Assembly: GCA_024233305.1 (NCBI GenBank)
Contig: JACKPV010000037.1
Location: 58,046-122,045 of the forward strand
Reading direction: 5' to 3'
Length of the DNA stretch: 64,000 bases
DNA from: Verrucomicrobiales bacterium
Lineage (GTDB): Bacteria > Verrucomicrobiota > Verrucomicrobiia > Limisphaerales > J093
Shown here piece after piece: positions 1 through 9,560 of this stretch (the first letter of the stretch is position 1; each line of letters opens with the position of its first letter). The position numbers and the translations under genes are program-made. Below the pieces are notes generated by a model. The model was given only the letters and a program-made list of their open reading frames with translations, made no database searches and was not told where the DNA came from.

Positions 1-2
1 CG

Positions 3-275
3 GCCAGCCAGTCGATCTGCCGGCTGGCGGTGGTGGGAGCGGGAGGGCGGAAGGCCGGGCGCGGCATACTTCTGTGGCGCTGGGCTGTCGTATGGCTCCC
101 GCTGCTGCTGCCCCTCGCTGGTATCCGCGTGTTGACGAACCCGGCCGCGGGCGCCTTTCCCTTGTTCGTCTTCGGCTGGCTGGCCATCTGGCTGGGGGCA
201 GTGGCGTGGACAGTGGTCCACCCCGGACGGGGACTGCACGACCTCCTGGCAGGCACCCGGGTGGTGCGGCAATGA
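3..275 (+). CDS. RDD-family membrane protein, C-terminal fragment
   Basis: The reading frame is open from the left edge of the window to a TGA at 273-275, so this is the 3' end of a gene that begins outside. About 90 residues are visible. They contain two hydrophobic segments (roughly the VWLPLLLPLAGI and FPLFVFGWLAIWLGAVAW stretches) and end with PGRGLHDLLAGTRVV, which resembles the closing RGLHDLLAGT motif of RDD membrane domains. In this type of bacterium RDD domains occur alone or at the end of Ser/Thr kinases; the missing N-terminus decides which. A GTG at 30 could be an internal start but is not needed. Confidence 0.6.
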   Translation, partial: ASQSICRLAVVGAGGRKAGRGILLWRWAVVWLPLLLPLAGIRVLTNPAAGAFPLFVFGWLAIWLGAVAWTVVHPGRGLHDLLAGTRVVRQ

Positions 276-1036
276 CCCCGGGCAGCGCTTCTGCGAACGG
301 CGCGTGCGCTGGAGAACGCCCGCCTCGCCCGCCGGGAAGATGCCCTCATCGGACCGGGCCGGGGCTTCCCCTTCGTCGACAACCATTGCCGATCCGGTTT
401 CGGGTGGTGGTGTCCCCATTCTGGGTGTCCACTGGGTGTTGTCCCGCTGATCTCTGATCCACGGTGTCCGATGTGCGGACGGGGGACGCAGCAGGGGGGC
501 AGGGGGCGGCGGACCCTGCTCGGCCAAATCCGGCGCAGCCGTGGACACAGAGTTCGCCCTGATTTGTGCAACGCGCGAAACGACGAGCGCGCCTGACCGC
601 TGGAGGGGCGAGTTCAGCGCACAGGTCGGAGTGCATCTGGCTGGTTGCCCGCGGGGTGCCCCGGTGCAGGGCCCGCCGGCGCCAAATGACCCGTTGCCCT
701 GACCCTTTCTGGCGGCAGCGTCCCTCCTCCCGAAACGGTTTTGGCGGCGGCAAAACCGGTGCCGCGGAGGCGAGGAGGAGGGGGAATGCTGGGGGGCTAT
801 ACACCTATGTTCCATTCACCCGGATCGATCGTCCGATATCCCGCTTCCGCTGGACGCATGTGAAATATCCGGGTGCGACGCTCGGAGCCTCGTCCGGAGT
901 CGATGCCAGCGGAAGCCGGACGGGTGCTTTCGTCCCCCGGATGGTTCGTCGTCCCGCTCCTTTGGATCGCGGAAACTACTCCGCTCTCCGGCTGCGGCCT
1001 GGGCGGGCGGCGCAAGGCGCAGGCCGTGGCCCCGGC
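276..1036. other. Non-coding stretch, no convincing gene
   Basis: About 760 bases separate the RDD fragment from the 3' end of the phosphoesterase gene. Long open frames exist on both strands but have arginine/proline-rich compositions typical of chance frames in GC-rich DNA. The only structure seen is a hairpin with an 8-bp stem CGGTTTTG/CAAAACCG at 736-743 and 751-758, with a 7-base loop. No T tract follows, so I do not call it a terminator. Confidence 0.5.
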
Positions 1037-2845
1037 TTACTTCCGGATCACGAACTGATCGCGCAACCGGCCTTGCGCATCGTACGAACGGTAGTTCAAC
1101 CGGTCGCCCTGGATCTGGATGTCGAGCACCTGGTAGGTCGGGACCCTGGTCATGCCGAACTCGGTGTACGGCCGCGCAGCCTGGTCGTACATCTTCGTGC
1201 CGGACACCGAAACGATGTAGACCGTGCCATCGGCGGGATCAACGACGCGCTGGTTGTCGCGCAGCGGATAGGTGCGCAGATAGGCGTGATCATGGCCCTG
1301 CAGTGCCAGGTCGACGTGGTAGCGGTCGAAAATCGGAACCCAATACTGCCGGATTTCCTCGTTGTCGCGGTTGGGGGCCGAGGAGTAGGCCGGATGATGG
1401 TAGGCCACGAACTTCCACGTGGCGCCGCTCGAGGACAACTGATCCTCAAGCCACACGCTCTGTTCCTGGGGGTCGAGGTTTGAATCCAGGATGACGAACA
1501 GGGCGTTGCTGTACTCGAAGGCATACGCGCGGCCGGCTTCCAGACCGGAAGGACCGTTCAACGGCAACGCAAACTGCTCAAGATACATCGTCGGATGACC
1601 GCCCTGGCATTCGTGATTGCCGATCACCGGCGCCAGTGGTCGCCGCGCGAAGATGCCGTCGGCGAAGTGCAAGAAGGCGTCCCAGTCATCCCGTTGGTTC
1701 CCCCGGTTCACCAAGTCGCCCGCCATCAAGTAGAACGCGGCATCCGGACGGGAACGGTAGGCCCGCTGCGCCAGCTGTCCCCAGCGGTCCAGACCGTTTT
1801 GCGCGTCCCCCATATAGACGAAGGAGAACGGCGTGGCGCCCTCCGGGGCCGTGGTGAACTCCGCCGGCGCCGACCAGCCCTGCGGGGAACCGTCGCCCAC
1901 CCGGTAGACATAGGTCGTGCCGGGGGTGAGCCCGTTGAGTTCCGCCGTGTGCCAGTGGATCACCGGATCGTTGCGCAACGCCGGGTCGACGATCAGGCGG
2001 GTCACGGCCGGCACCCGCACCACCGACACGGGATCGGGCGGACCACCGGAAGCCGGTTTGGGGTGGAACGTCGCCACGCCGCGCCGAACCGCCGCACTCG
2101 TGCGCCACTGCACGGTCTGGCTCCTGGTCGGACTCCCGCTCCAGGTCAGCACGAGATGGTCCGGCAGCGGCCCGGCGGGAAAGGGGGTGACCCGGGACTT
2201 TCCGTTCAGGCAGGCGTCGTTGCGGCTGCCATGCAGGGTTCGCAGCAGCGTCTGCCCGAGGAGGACCGGGGGCGCGGCGGTGACCACCGTGCCCCGATCC
2301 GCCCAAGGCTGGGCACCGACCATGAACGTAGCGACACGGAGCCTTCCCGGATAGCCCCCGGCAACCTCGAGGGCCGGGGAGGCGACGAGGGGTTGCAGCA
2401 GGACGAAATAGTGGCTGTCGCGCTCGCCGAGGCCGTTCACCCCCAGGCCGATCTCGCCGGCGGGGAACTCGCGCGCCCAGGCGGTGAAGGTCGACTCGCC
2501 GTCCTGCCATCGGAGCCCCGCATCACGGAAACCGAGATCCGCCAGCCAGAACGGTGTTTCGACCGCCGTGGCGTCTCCCACGACCGTGACCCGAACCGGG
2601 ACGTTCACGGTAAACCGCACGTGTTCCCGTCCCAGCACCAACCGCTCCTGCGGGGCGAGCCAGGCCAGCAGCTGGTCCGGGGTTGCCGCTGTGAGGCGGG
2701 CGGGCGGCACCTCCCGGGCAAGCCGCAGCGCGATGCCGGCCACGGTGTCATGCACCGACGGATGCGACCCGACGTGAGCCCAACTCGTGACCGCCAGCCA
2801 AACCGGCAGAAACCCACAGACAACCTTGCGAAACAGCGGCAACAT
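1037..2845 (-). CDS. Exported purple-acid-phosphatase-like metallophosphoesterase
   Basis: A 602-residue protein starting with a signal peptide (MLPLFRKVVCGFLPVWLAVTSWA). I chose the ATG at 2845 because the frame further upstream is low-complexity and lacks family features. Residues about 250-330 look like the Fn3-like N-terminal domain of purple acid phosphatases, ending at residue 331-340. The metallophosphoesterase core carries the metal ligands in order: GDAQ (~346), GDLVNRG (~376), GNHE (~409), HHPAYSS (~483) and GHDHAY (~517). A short beta-rich tail follows, as in PAP-like enzymes. It probably hydrolyses phosphate esters outside the cytoplasm. The first ~230 residues are not recognised. 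It stands alone on the minus strand. Substrate is unknown. Confidence 0.85.
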   Translation of the reverse strand: MLPLFRKVVCGFLPVWLAVTSWAHVGSHPSVHDTVAGIALRLAREVPPARLTAATPDQLLAWLAPQERLVLGREHVRFTVNVPVRVTVVGDATAVETPFWLADLGFRDAGLRWQDGESTFTAWAREFPAGEIGLGVNGLGERDSHYFVLLQPLVASPALEVAGGYPGRLRVATFMVGAQPWADRGTVVTAAPPVLLGQTLLRTLHGSRNDACLNGKSRVTPFPAGPLPDHLVLTWSGSPTRSQTVQWRTSAAVRRGVATFHPKPASGGPPDPVSVVRVPAVTRLIVDPALRNDPVIHWHTAELNGLTPGTTYVYRVGDGSPQGWSAPAEFTTAPEGATPFSFVYMGDAQNGLDRWGQLAQRAYRSRPDAAFYLMAGDLVNRGNQRDDWDAFLHFADGIFARRPLAPVIGNHECQGGHPTMYLEQFALPLNGPSGLEAGRAYAFEYSNALFVILDSNLDPQEQSVWLEDQLSSSGATWKFVAYHHPAYSSAPNRDNEEIRQYWVPIFDRYHVDLALQGHDHAYLRTYPLRDNQRVVDPADGTVYIVSVSGTKMYDQAARPYTEFGMTRVPTYQVLDIQIQGDRLNYRSYDAQGRLRDQFVIRK

Positions 2846-2946
2846 GGGGCGTAAACTGCCACAAAACGGCGGCCTGAAAACACCCTTTGCCGGAAAACGC
2901 CCGTCGCTCCCGGAGACCGCCGGCCCATCCCGTCCGTGTCCTTTCG

Positions 2947-3122
2947 GTGACTCGCAGCCGCCGTGATCGAGTCGGCGCAAGATCCAGCGGGAACACGGCT
3001 GGCTGCCACCGGCGGGCGATGACTCACTCGAAGGCAACCGGCAGGCGCAACCTGCACGACTGCGCCTGCGGGTGGATTCCCGCGCCGACCATGCGTCGGC
3101 GGCAACGGCGGATTGACTCGTC
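2947..3122. repeat. Diverged copy of the 196-bp palindromic (MITE-like) element
   Basis: The left arm (2947-2978) and right arm (3082-3122) are imperfect inverted repeats sharing GCCGCCG and GTCGGCGC blocks. They align end to end with the better preserved element at 22521-22716, including the interior (GTGACTCG start, a GGCTG block, TGGATT before the right arm). No coding capacity is seen. The repeat sits just upstream of the phosphoesterase start. Confidence 0.6.
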
Positions 3123-3329
3123 GCGGCCCAGCCCGGAGGGCGCGCAGAGTGTTTGCGCCCTGCGGTGGAGAATTGGTGAAGCAGGCGGGGTGAATTCCGT
3201 GAGCCGATTCGACGGGTCGGACGCAACCGCAAGAGGCGGAGATGCTCGCGGACCGCGATTCCGGGCGATGCCGGACTTGCTCATCAGGGTTCGTTCCGGT
3301 AGGATTCCCGCATCATCCACCTACTGCCG

Positions 3330-3581
3330 ATGAAAGCGCCAAGGACACATCATCACCGCGGGAAACGGCGGCATCACCATCCCGATGCGTTGCTGGGTGT
3401 GGATCGAACGAACCGGCACACGCTTGCCGGACGGGGCGTCTGCGCCATGGGCGGCGTCCTGTTCTTCCTCAGTCTGCCCTGGGCCTCCCTGCTGGTTTCG
3501 CACCTGCTGCTGGGGCCGGACCGGACCTCGCGATGGTTGCACGGCATCGGAGCCGCCTGGCTGATCCCCGGTTTCATGTGA
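3330..3581 (+). CDS. Possible small membrane protein, unknown
   Basis: An 83-residue frame with a basic, histidine-rich N-terminus and one clear hydrophobic helix (VLFFLSLPWASLLVSHLLL), followed by a short basic tail. An internal ATG at about residue 40 would give a 44-residue single-span peptide. There is no recognisable family, no strong ribosome binding site and no operon partner; the next gene lies on the opposite strand. It is listed because the hydrophobic segment is unusual for a chance frame here. It could easily be spurious. Confidence 0.25.
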   Translation: MKAPRTHHHRGKRRHHHPDALLGVDRTNRHTLAGRGVCAMGGVLFFLSLPWASLLVSHLLLGPDRTSRWLHGIGAAWLIPGFM

Positions 3582-3619
3582 CCCCGCATCGGGGCCTCGC
3601 CGGGCGGCGCCGAGGCGGT

Positions 3620-4498
3620 TTATTCCGACTGCGGCAGGACGTCGACGGCCACTTCGAGTTCATGTTCGCCGCTGCCCACGAGCACGCCGCGGATCGGGCT
3701 CACATCGCTGTAATCCTGTCCCCAGGCCAACCGCACGTGGCGTTCGCCGGGGATGATGGCATTGGTGGGGTCAAGCTCGAGCCAGCCCAGCCGGGGACAG
3801 AACGCCGCCACCCAGGCGTGCGAGGCGTCGGCCCCTTCCAGCTTCGGTTGACCGGGCGGCGGCAGGGTCTCCAGATAGCCGCTGACATAGCGCGCCGGCA
3901 GTCCGAGCGAGCGGAGACACGCCAGCATCAGGTGCGCGAAATCCTGGCAAACGCCGCGTCGGCGCTGGAACGTCTCCGAGACCGGGGTCGCCACCGAGCT
4001 GGCGCCGGGATCGAACTCGAATTCCCGGTAGATCCGCTGCATCAGGTCGACGGCGCCGGCGAGCACCGGACGCCGCGCCGGGAAGGAGAGGGCTCCGTAT
4101 TCCGCGTAGGCCTGGGCCCGCGGGACCAGCGGGGAATCGAAGGCAAATTCCATGGCCCGCCCGGCCTCCGTCAACCGGTGCTCGAAAGCCAGCTCGCGCA
4201 CCTCCTCCCAAGGCGCCGAGTCTTCCGCCGCGAGTGCCGGCGGCGGCGCGAGTTCGACGCGGCTTTCCGAAGTGACCTTCAGCTCGTGGTGCGGTTGCTG
4301 CACGGTGAAAAAGGCCACGGTGTTCCCGTAATAATCCTGCTGTTCGCGCCAGACGGTGGGCGCCGGTTCGACGTCGACCCGGTGGGCCAGCAGCTGCTGG
4401 AAGGCCAGCTCCCGCGGACGCAACCGGGCGACGTGATGGGACACCGAGGCCGGCGCGTGATACCGGTAGAGCGTGGTGTGGCGGACCTCGTAGATCAT
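3620..4498 (-). CDS. Transglutaminase-like cysteine protease-fold protein
   Basis: A 292-residue protein starting MIYEVRHTTLYRYHAPASVSHH, typical of the bacterial transglutaminase-like family (COG1305) with its N-terminal beta domain. The catalytic triad is visible: Cys184 in RGVCQDFAHL, His228 in ASHAWVAAF and Asp243 in ELDPTNAI. Its ATG at 4498 overlaps the stop of the upstream ATP-grasp/alpha-E gene as ATGA, which indicates translational coupling and fixes the start. It is the last gene of a four-gene operon. In such operons it is predicted to cleave or transfer a peptide made by the ATP-grasp proteins; this is a published genomic prediction for the family, and no substrate can be read here. 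Confidence 0.9.
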   Translation of the reverse strand: MIYEVRHTTLYRYHAPASVSHHVARLRPRELAFQQLLAHRVDVEPAPTVWREQQDYYGNTVAFFTVQQPHHELKVTSESRVELAPPPALAAEDSAPWEEVRELAFEHRLTEAGRAMEFAFDSPLVPRAQAYAEYGALSFPARRPVLAGAVDLMQRIYREFEFDPGASSVATPVSETFQRRRGVCQDFAHLMLACLRSLGLPARYVSGYLETLPPPGQPKLEGADASHAWVAAFCPRLGWLELDPTNAIIPGERHVRLAWGQDYSDVSPIRGVLVGSGEHELEVAVDVLPQSE

Positions 4499-7023
4499 GG
4501 GGATGCGGCGGTTTGATGCGCGAGGTGCATGAAGTAGCGCTGACTGATCCCGGTGGACACCTGGCGCAAACGGTCGGCCAAGGTGCCCAGTTGATCGGAA
4601 AGCTCCCTCCTTGTGGCGCGTTGGACCGCCGCCCAACGCCCGGCGGTCTCGATTCCCTTGAGCTGCGTGAGCGCGCCGTCGGCCTGCTCGATCAACGAGG
4701 TCTGGGAGCCGCCGTTCCCGGGCAGATCCCCGACATGCAGGCGGAGGAGTTCGAGCTGGAAGACCAGGGCGCGGGGATTGCGCGCGGTGAAGAGCAGCAG
4801 TTCGAGCACCGGACCAAGCACCGGTTGCGCGAAATGCAGCCGGCGATAGGTCATCGTGCTGTCGGCGATCTCGAGCATGGGCTGCAACACGCCGCGGTTG
4901 TTCTCCTCGATGAGCAGACCGCCCTGCACGAGGCTGATGATGTTCACCGCCCGTTCGAGCCGCCGCCCGAGTTCCATGAACCGCCAGCCGTGCCCGCGCA
5001 CCATGTTCTCCATCTCCATGCCGCTGAGCGCCGCCAGGTTCAGCAGCAGGGTGTTCAGGACGGCCAGGGAAAAATGCAGCGGATTGCGCCCGGGGCGCAC
5101 GCCGGCGTCGGTGTCGATCCGTTCAAGCACCCGCAAGGTATCCGGGGAAAGGCGGTCCCGGACGACGAAGCCGGTCTGGTTGAGCCGATAGCGCAACTCC
5201 TGCACGGTGCCCAGGCGGTCCGAACGAAACACCAGCCGCAGCAGCTCGCGCTCGACCGCGCCCGGCCGCCAGTCCTCGCGAAACGCCGCCGGCAGCAGAT
5301 CGAAATGGACGAGCAGATCGACCAGGCCGAGGAGTTCCGGGGTTTCCTCGATGCCGCTTTCGTCCGCCAGCCGCGACAACGCGCAGCGCAACGTCCGGGC
5401 GGTATCCTCGAGCCGCTCCGCGTAGCGACCGAGCCAAAACAGATTGTCCGCCACGCGGCTCGGGATCTCCGCCGGCGTGGGGGGCTTCCCGCGGGATCGC
5501 CGCAACGGCCCGAGCGCGGTGCGGGGCGTCGTCCGCTGTCCGGGCCCGGCCAGGATCCAGGTGTCCTTGCTGCTGCCTCCGCTCTGGCTGGAAACGACCG
5601 GCGCATCGCGTTCGGGCGCCACCCGCGTCAGCCCGCCCGGCAGCACCTCGAAGCGATCCCCCGAATACGAGACAAACACCCGCAGCACGAGCGGCCGCGG
5701 TTCCAGCCGGTCGTCGACCCAGACCGGCGTGGTCGAGAGCGCCACCCGCTCCTGGCCGACGTAGGCCGCGGGATTGAAGCGGACCGCCCGGCGCAACGCC
5801 TCGCGCCCGCCCGCATCCAGATCGGCGCCGAAGATCGGTTGCCGGCCCGTCCCCGGGAAGGCCGGCTTCACCACCAGCGCGTCCAGATGGTCGAGGACGT
5901 AACTCCGTTCCTTCTCCTGTCCGCACCACCACGTCGCCAACGACGGCAGTAACGGCTCCTCGCCGAGGAACGCGCGGCAGAGGGCCGGGATGAAGGCGAG
6001 CAGCGCGCCCACCTCGACCGCTCCTGATCCCAGCGCGTTCAGGATCGCCACCTTGCCGGCCCGGGCCGCCTGGACCAACCCCGGCACCCCCAGGCGCGAT
6101 TCGGCATCCAGTTCCAGCGGATCGCAGTAATGTTCGTCCACCCGGCGCAGAATGACGTCCACCTGCTGCAGCCCATCGAGCGTCTTTACGTAGACCCGTT
6201 CGTCGCGGACGGTGAGATCCTCGCCTTCCACCAGGGCGCAATCGAGGTGCCGCGCCAGAAACGAATGCTCGAAATAGGTCTCATTGCGCGGTCCCGGGGT
6301 CAGCAGGACCACGTTCGGTTCGCCGTCCGGCTCGGGGGCCAGTTGCCGGAGACAGTTGCGTTCGGCCTCGAAGAAGGGAGCGATCTGCTCGACCTGGGAG
6401 ACGTAGAACTCGTTCGGCAGCAACCGGGACAACACGACCCGGTTCTCGAGCGCATAACCCGCCCCGGAAGGCGCCTGGGCGCGATCGGCCAGCACCCACC
6501 AGCGACCGTCGGGGGAACGGGCCAGATCCACGGCGTGCCGGTGGAGATAGACCCCGCGGGGCGGCACGATGCCGTGGCAGGGCGGGAGGAAGGCCGGGTT
6601 GGCGTGGAGCATGGCGGGCGGCAGCAGGCCCTCCTTGAGCGCGCGTTGCGGGCCGTAAAGATCCGCCAGCAACAGGTTCAACAACCGGCACCGCTGGGTG
6701 ACCCCGGCGGCAATCCGGCGCCATTCATCGGCGGACAGCAACAGCGGCAGGAGGTCCAGTCGCCACGGACGCGTCTGGCTTTCCCCTTCTGCGTAGACGT
6801 TGTAAGTGGCCCCATGCTCGCGCAGGAGCCGGCGGGCACTCTCCTCGCGTTGACTGATCTCCGTGCGGGTCGACTGGGAGAGGGAGCCGAGAAAGGCCCG
6901 CCAGTGCGGCCGCAGGTGCCCGTCCGGACTCAACAACTCGTCATACACCTCCCCCCGGGGCTGGTACCCGGCGGCAAGTCGTGGTCTGATCCCTGGCGGT
7001 CTCTTCCCGGCCTCGACACTCAT
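4495..7023 (-). CDS. Circularly permuted ATP-grasp / alpha-E domain fusion protein
   Basis: An 842-residue protein. Residues about 1-490 match the circularly permuted type 2 ATP-grasp family, with characteristic stretches such as GIVPPRGVYLHRHAVDLAR, WWVLADRAQAPSGAGYALENR, LTPGPRNETYFEHSFLAR and LVVKPAFPGTGRQPIFG. After an SSQSGGSSKDTWIL segment and a linker, residues from about 520 form an alpha-E (DUF403) helical domain beginning SRVADNLFWLGRYAERLEDTAR. The open frame continues upstream to 7932, but that part only shadows the neighbouring alpha-E gene; the ATG at 7023 starts the recognisable protein. The preceding gene ends 83 bases away and the transglutaminase gene overlaps its stop. Likely an amide- or peptide-bond ligase. 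Confidence 0.9.
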   Translation of the reverse strand: MSVEAGKRPPGIRPRLAAGYQPRGEVYDELLSPDGHLRPHWRAFLGSLSQSTRTEISQREESARRLLREHGATYNVYAEGESQTRPWRLDLLPLLLSADEWRRIAAGVTQRCRLLNLLLADLYGPQRALKEGLLPPAMLHANPAFLPPCHGIVPPRGVYLHRHAVDLARSPDGRWWVLADRAQAPSGAGYALENRVVLSRLLPNEFYVSQVEQIAPFFEAERNCLRQLAPEPDGEPNVVLLTPGPRNETYFEHSFLARHLDCALVEGEDLTVRDERVYVKTLDGLQQVDVILRRVDEHYCDPLELDAESRLGVPGLVQAARAGKVAILNALGSGAVEVGALLAFIPALCRAFLGEEPLLPSLATWWCGQEKERSYVLDHLDALVVKPAFPGTGRQPIFGADLDAGGREALRRAVRFNPAAYVGQERVALSTTPVWVDDRLEPRPLVLRVFVSYSGDRFEVLPGGLTRVAPERDAPVVSSQSGGSSKDTWILAGPGQRTTPRTALGPLRRSRGKPPTPAEIPSRVADNLFWLGRYAERLEDTARTLRCALSRLADESGIEETPELLGLVDLLVHFDLLPAAFREDWRPGAVERELLRLVFRSDRLGTVQELRYRLNQTGFVVRDRLSPDTLRVLERIDTDAGVRPGRNPLHFSLAVLNTLLLNLAALSGMEMENMVRGHGWRFMELGRRLERAVNIISLVQGGLLIEENNRGVLQPMLEIADSTMTYRRLHFAQPVLGPVLELLLFTARNPRALVFQLELLRLHVGDLPGNGGSQTSLIEQADGALTQLKGIETAGRWAAVQRATRRELSDQLGTLADRLRQVSTGISQRYFMHLAHQTAASP

Positions 7024-7106
7024 GCAATCAACGGGCCGGAACGCTGCCACGCCGGAATCCAAAAGGCGACTGATATTCCCACCGTCCGCGACGGGTGGGC
7101 GGCCGG

Positions 7107-8060
7107 CTATTCTGGCGCCCGCAGCGCCAGGAAGGACTCGAAGATGCCGTTCCCCACCTGGTTGATCTTGGTCTGCAGGCGGTCGATGTATTCGTGCAAT
7201 CCCACGGAAAGCAGTTCTTCGACCGTCGTGTAGGCCAGTTCGGAACACAGTTGACCGAGCAGTTTCTCGGGCGCGTGCCGGAAGGTCCCGAGCGGCGTGC
7301 CGGAGATGGCGTGCAGCGCGTCGCGCGCCGTGGTCAGGCAATAGAGAACCGCCCGCGGGAACTCCCGGTGCAGCATCAGAAAGTCCACAATGTTCGGCAC
7401 CGCAATGCGTCCGAAGCGCTTCCGATACATCTCGAAGGCGCTTGCAGAGCGCAACACGGCCGCCCATTGGACCTCGTCGAACGCGCTGCCCACATCGGCC
7501 ACCGACCGCAGCAGGATGAAGTATTTCACGTCGAGCATGCGCGACGTTTTGTCCGCCCGTTCGAGCTGCCGTCCGAGCCGGCACCAGTGCCAGGGCTCCC
7601 CGTGAGTCAAGGTCGAGTTGGTGAGGCCGGCAAAGGTCTGGCTGGCCAGCTTGACCTCCCCGAAGAAGTCGTGGCGGTCGAGAATGCCGCCGCCGCGCGC
7701 CGCGGCCGAACTGACCATCAGATGGAATTTGTTCAATTGCAGCCACATTTCTGACGAGATGATCTCCCGGACGGTGCGCGCGTTCTCGCGGGCGGCCCGG
7801 ACACAGCGCACGATGGAGTTCGGGTTCTCGAGATCGAAGGCCAGAAACCGCACCACGCTCTCGGCGTTCGGCGAGCTGTAGCGGCGCTTGAACTCGTCCT
7901 GGTCGCCCGTGGTGTAGACCAACGGCAACCATTGCTGATCGAAGCCCGCCGGAGCGTCGATCATCAATTGCAGGTTGACGTCGATAAAGCGCGCCACGTT
8001 CTCGGCCCGCTCCACGTAACGGCTGATCCAGTAAATCGATTCGGCAACACGGCTCAGCAT
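7107..8060 (-). CDS. Alpha-E domain protein (DUF403)
   Basis: A 317-residue all-helical protein starting MLSRVAESIYWISRYVERAENVARFIDVNLQLM, the signature of stand-alone alpha-E proteins (COG2307). The length matches the family. It lies 15 bases downstream of the stand-alone ATP-grasp gene and upstream of the ATP-grasp/alpha-E fusion, so the operon encodes two alpha-E domains. In established neighbourhood studies alpha-E proteins accompany permuted ATP-grasp ligases and transglutaminases; a direct biochemical role is not known to me. Confidence 0.92.
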   Translation of the reverse strand: MLSRVAESIYWISRYVERAENVARFIDVNLQLMIDAPAGFDQQWLPLVYTTGDQDEFKRRYSSPNAESVVRFLAFDLENPNSIVRCVRAARENARTVREIISSEMWLQLNKFHLMVSSAAARGGGILDRHDFFGEVKLASQTFAGLTNSTLTHGEPWHWCRLGRQLERADKTSRMLDVKYFILLRSVADVGSAFDEVQWAAVLRSASAFEMYRKRFGRIAVPNIVDFLMLHREFPRAVLYCLTTARDALHAISGTPLGTFRHAPEKLLGQLCSELAYTTVEELLSVGLHEYIDRLQTKINQVGNGIFESFLALRAPE

Positions 8061-8075
8061 GGGCAGGGCTCCGGT

Positions 8076-9560
8076 TCAGGCGGTCTGGGACTGGGTCTGG
8101 CTGGGGCCGGCGGGCGCGGGGGTCGGCGCATCATCGAGCACCCAAGTGTCCTTGCTGCCGCCCCCTTGGGAGGAATTCACCACCAGCGAACCCTTGCGCA
8201 ACGCCACCCGCGTCAGCCCGCCCGGCAGCACGAAGATCTCCCGCCCGTAGAGGATGTAGGGGCGCAGGTCGACGTGGCGTCCCTCCAGGTCGCCCCCCAC
8301 GAGCGTCGGCACGCGCGACAGGGCCATCGTCGGCTGGGAGATGTAGTTGCGCGGGTTGGCCTTCACGCGCACGGCAAAATCCGCCCGCTGCTCCGCTGTG
8401 GAGTGGGGGCCGACCAGCATGCCGTAACCACCGGCTTCGTTCGCCGCCTTCACCACCAGCTCATCCAGGTGCTCAAGAGTGTAGCGCAATCCCTCTTCCT
8501 CGGCGCAGATGTAGGTGGGGACATTCGGGAGAATGACCTCCTGGTCGAGGTAGTATTTCACGATACGCGGCACGTAGGCATAGATCACCTTGTCGTCGGC
8601 TACCCCCGTGCCCGGCGCGTTGACCAGGGCCACGTGCCCGCTTTGGTAGGCCCGCATGATGCCCGGCACCCCGAGGAGCGAGTCGGACCGGAAGGTCTCG
8701 GGATCCAGAAAATCGTCGTCGATGCGCCGGTAGATCACGTCCACTCGCTCGAATCCGTGCGTCGTCCGCACGTAGACGCGGTCCTGATGCACCACCAGAT
8801 CGCGCCCCTCGACGAGTTCGATCCCCATCTGCTGCGCCAGGAAGGAATGCTCGAAGTAGGCCGAGTTGTAGATACCGGGACTCAGGAGCACGGCGTGCGG
8901 ATTGCGGACCGAATCGGGCGCGAGATGTTCGAGGAGGTCGCGCAGCTTGCTGGTGTAGGTGCGCACGGACCGGATGCGCTGCTCGGCGAACACGTGCGGG
9001 AAGAGACTTTGCATGATCCGCCGGTTTTCGAGCACGTAGGAGACCCCGGAGGGACAGCGCAGGTTGTCCTCGAGCACGTAGACCTGGCCGTCGCGATGCC
9101 GGATCAGGTCGGTGCCGGTGATGTGGCACCAGACCCCGCGCGGCGGATTGAACCCCATGCACTGCGGCCGGTAGGCCTTCGAGCTGTAAACGATCTCCTT
9201 GGGAAGGACCCCGTCTCCGATGATCCGCTGGTCATGATAAAGGTCATCGATCAGGAGGTTCAACGCGGTGATCCGTTGCTTCAAACCCTCCTCGATGGCC
9301 CGCCATTCATCCGCCGGGATGATCCGCGGAACGATGTCGAACGGAAAAATCTTCTCGGTGCCGGCCTGATCACCGTAGACGCTGAAAGTGACCCCCGAGT
9401 AGAAGAAGGCGCTCTCCGCCCCCCGTTGACGGACTTCGAGTTCCCCTTCCGGCAACCGCGAGAGGTTCTGCAACAAGGTCGCCGCATGCGACCTCGGCGT
9501 CCCGTCCGCCGCGAACATCTCGTCGAAAAAACCTTCAACCTGATACTCGTTCAGCTTCAT
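8076..9560 (-). CDS. Circularly permuted type 2 ATP-grasp protein
   Basis: A 494-residue protein starting MKLNEYQVEGFFDEMFAADG, the usual beginning of this family (COG2308). Other family stretches are GFNPPRGVWCHITGTDLIRHRDGQVYVLEDNLRCPSG, SPGIYNSAYFEHSFLAQQMGIELVEGRDL and ELVVKAANEAGGYGMLVGP. It ends with the SSQGGGSKDTWVL segment. The three ATGs at 9572-9578 (MMMHHR before MKLN) are alternative starts, with no clear ribosome binding site at either choice. It is the first gene of the four-gene operon running to 3620 and is predicted to ligate amino acids or peptides using ATP. Its paralogue at 4495-7023 differs by carrying a fused alpha-E domain. Confidence 0.92.
   Translation of the reverse strand: MKLNEYQVEGFFDEMFAADGTPRSHAATLLQNLSRLPEGELEVRQRGAESAFFYSGVTFSVYGDQAGTEKIFPFDIVPRIIPADEWRAIEEGLKQRITALNLLIDDLYHDQRIIGDGVLPKEIVYSSKAYRPQCMGFNPPRGVWCHITGTDLIRHRDGQVYVLEDNLRCPSGVSYVLENRRIMQSLFPHVFAEQRIRSVRTYTSKLRDLLEHLAPDSVRNPHAVLLSPGIYNSAYFEHSFLAQQMGIELVEGRDLVVHQDRVYVRTTHGFERVDVIYRRIDDDFLDPETFRSDSLLGVPGIMRAYQSGHVALVNAPGTGVADDKVIYAYVPRIVKYYLDQEVILPNVPTYICAEEEGLRYTLEHLDELVVKAANEAGGYGMLVGPHSTAEQRADFAVRVKANPRNYISQPTMALSRVPTLVGGDLEGRHVDLRPYILYGREIFVLPGGLTRVALRKGSLVVNSSQGGGSKDTWVLDDAPTPAPAGPSQTQSQTA

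Noticed and set aside
1595..2854. Long plus-strand frame of 419 codons
   Set aside because: It lies antisense to the phosphoesterase gene and has no family features; the minus-strand protein has all its catalytic motifs.
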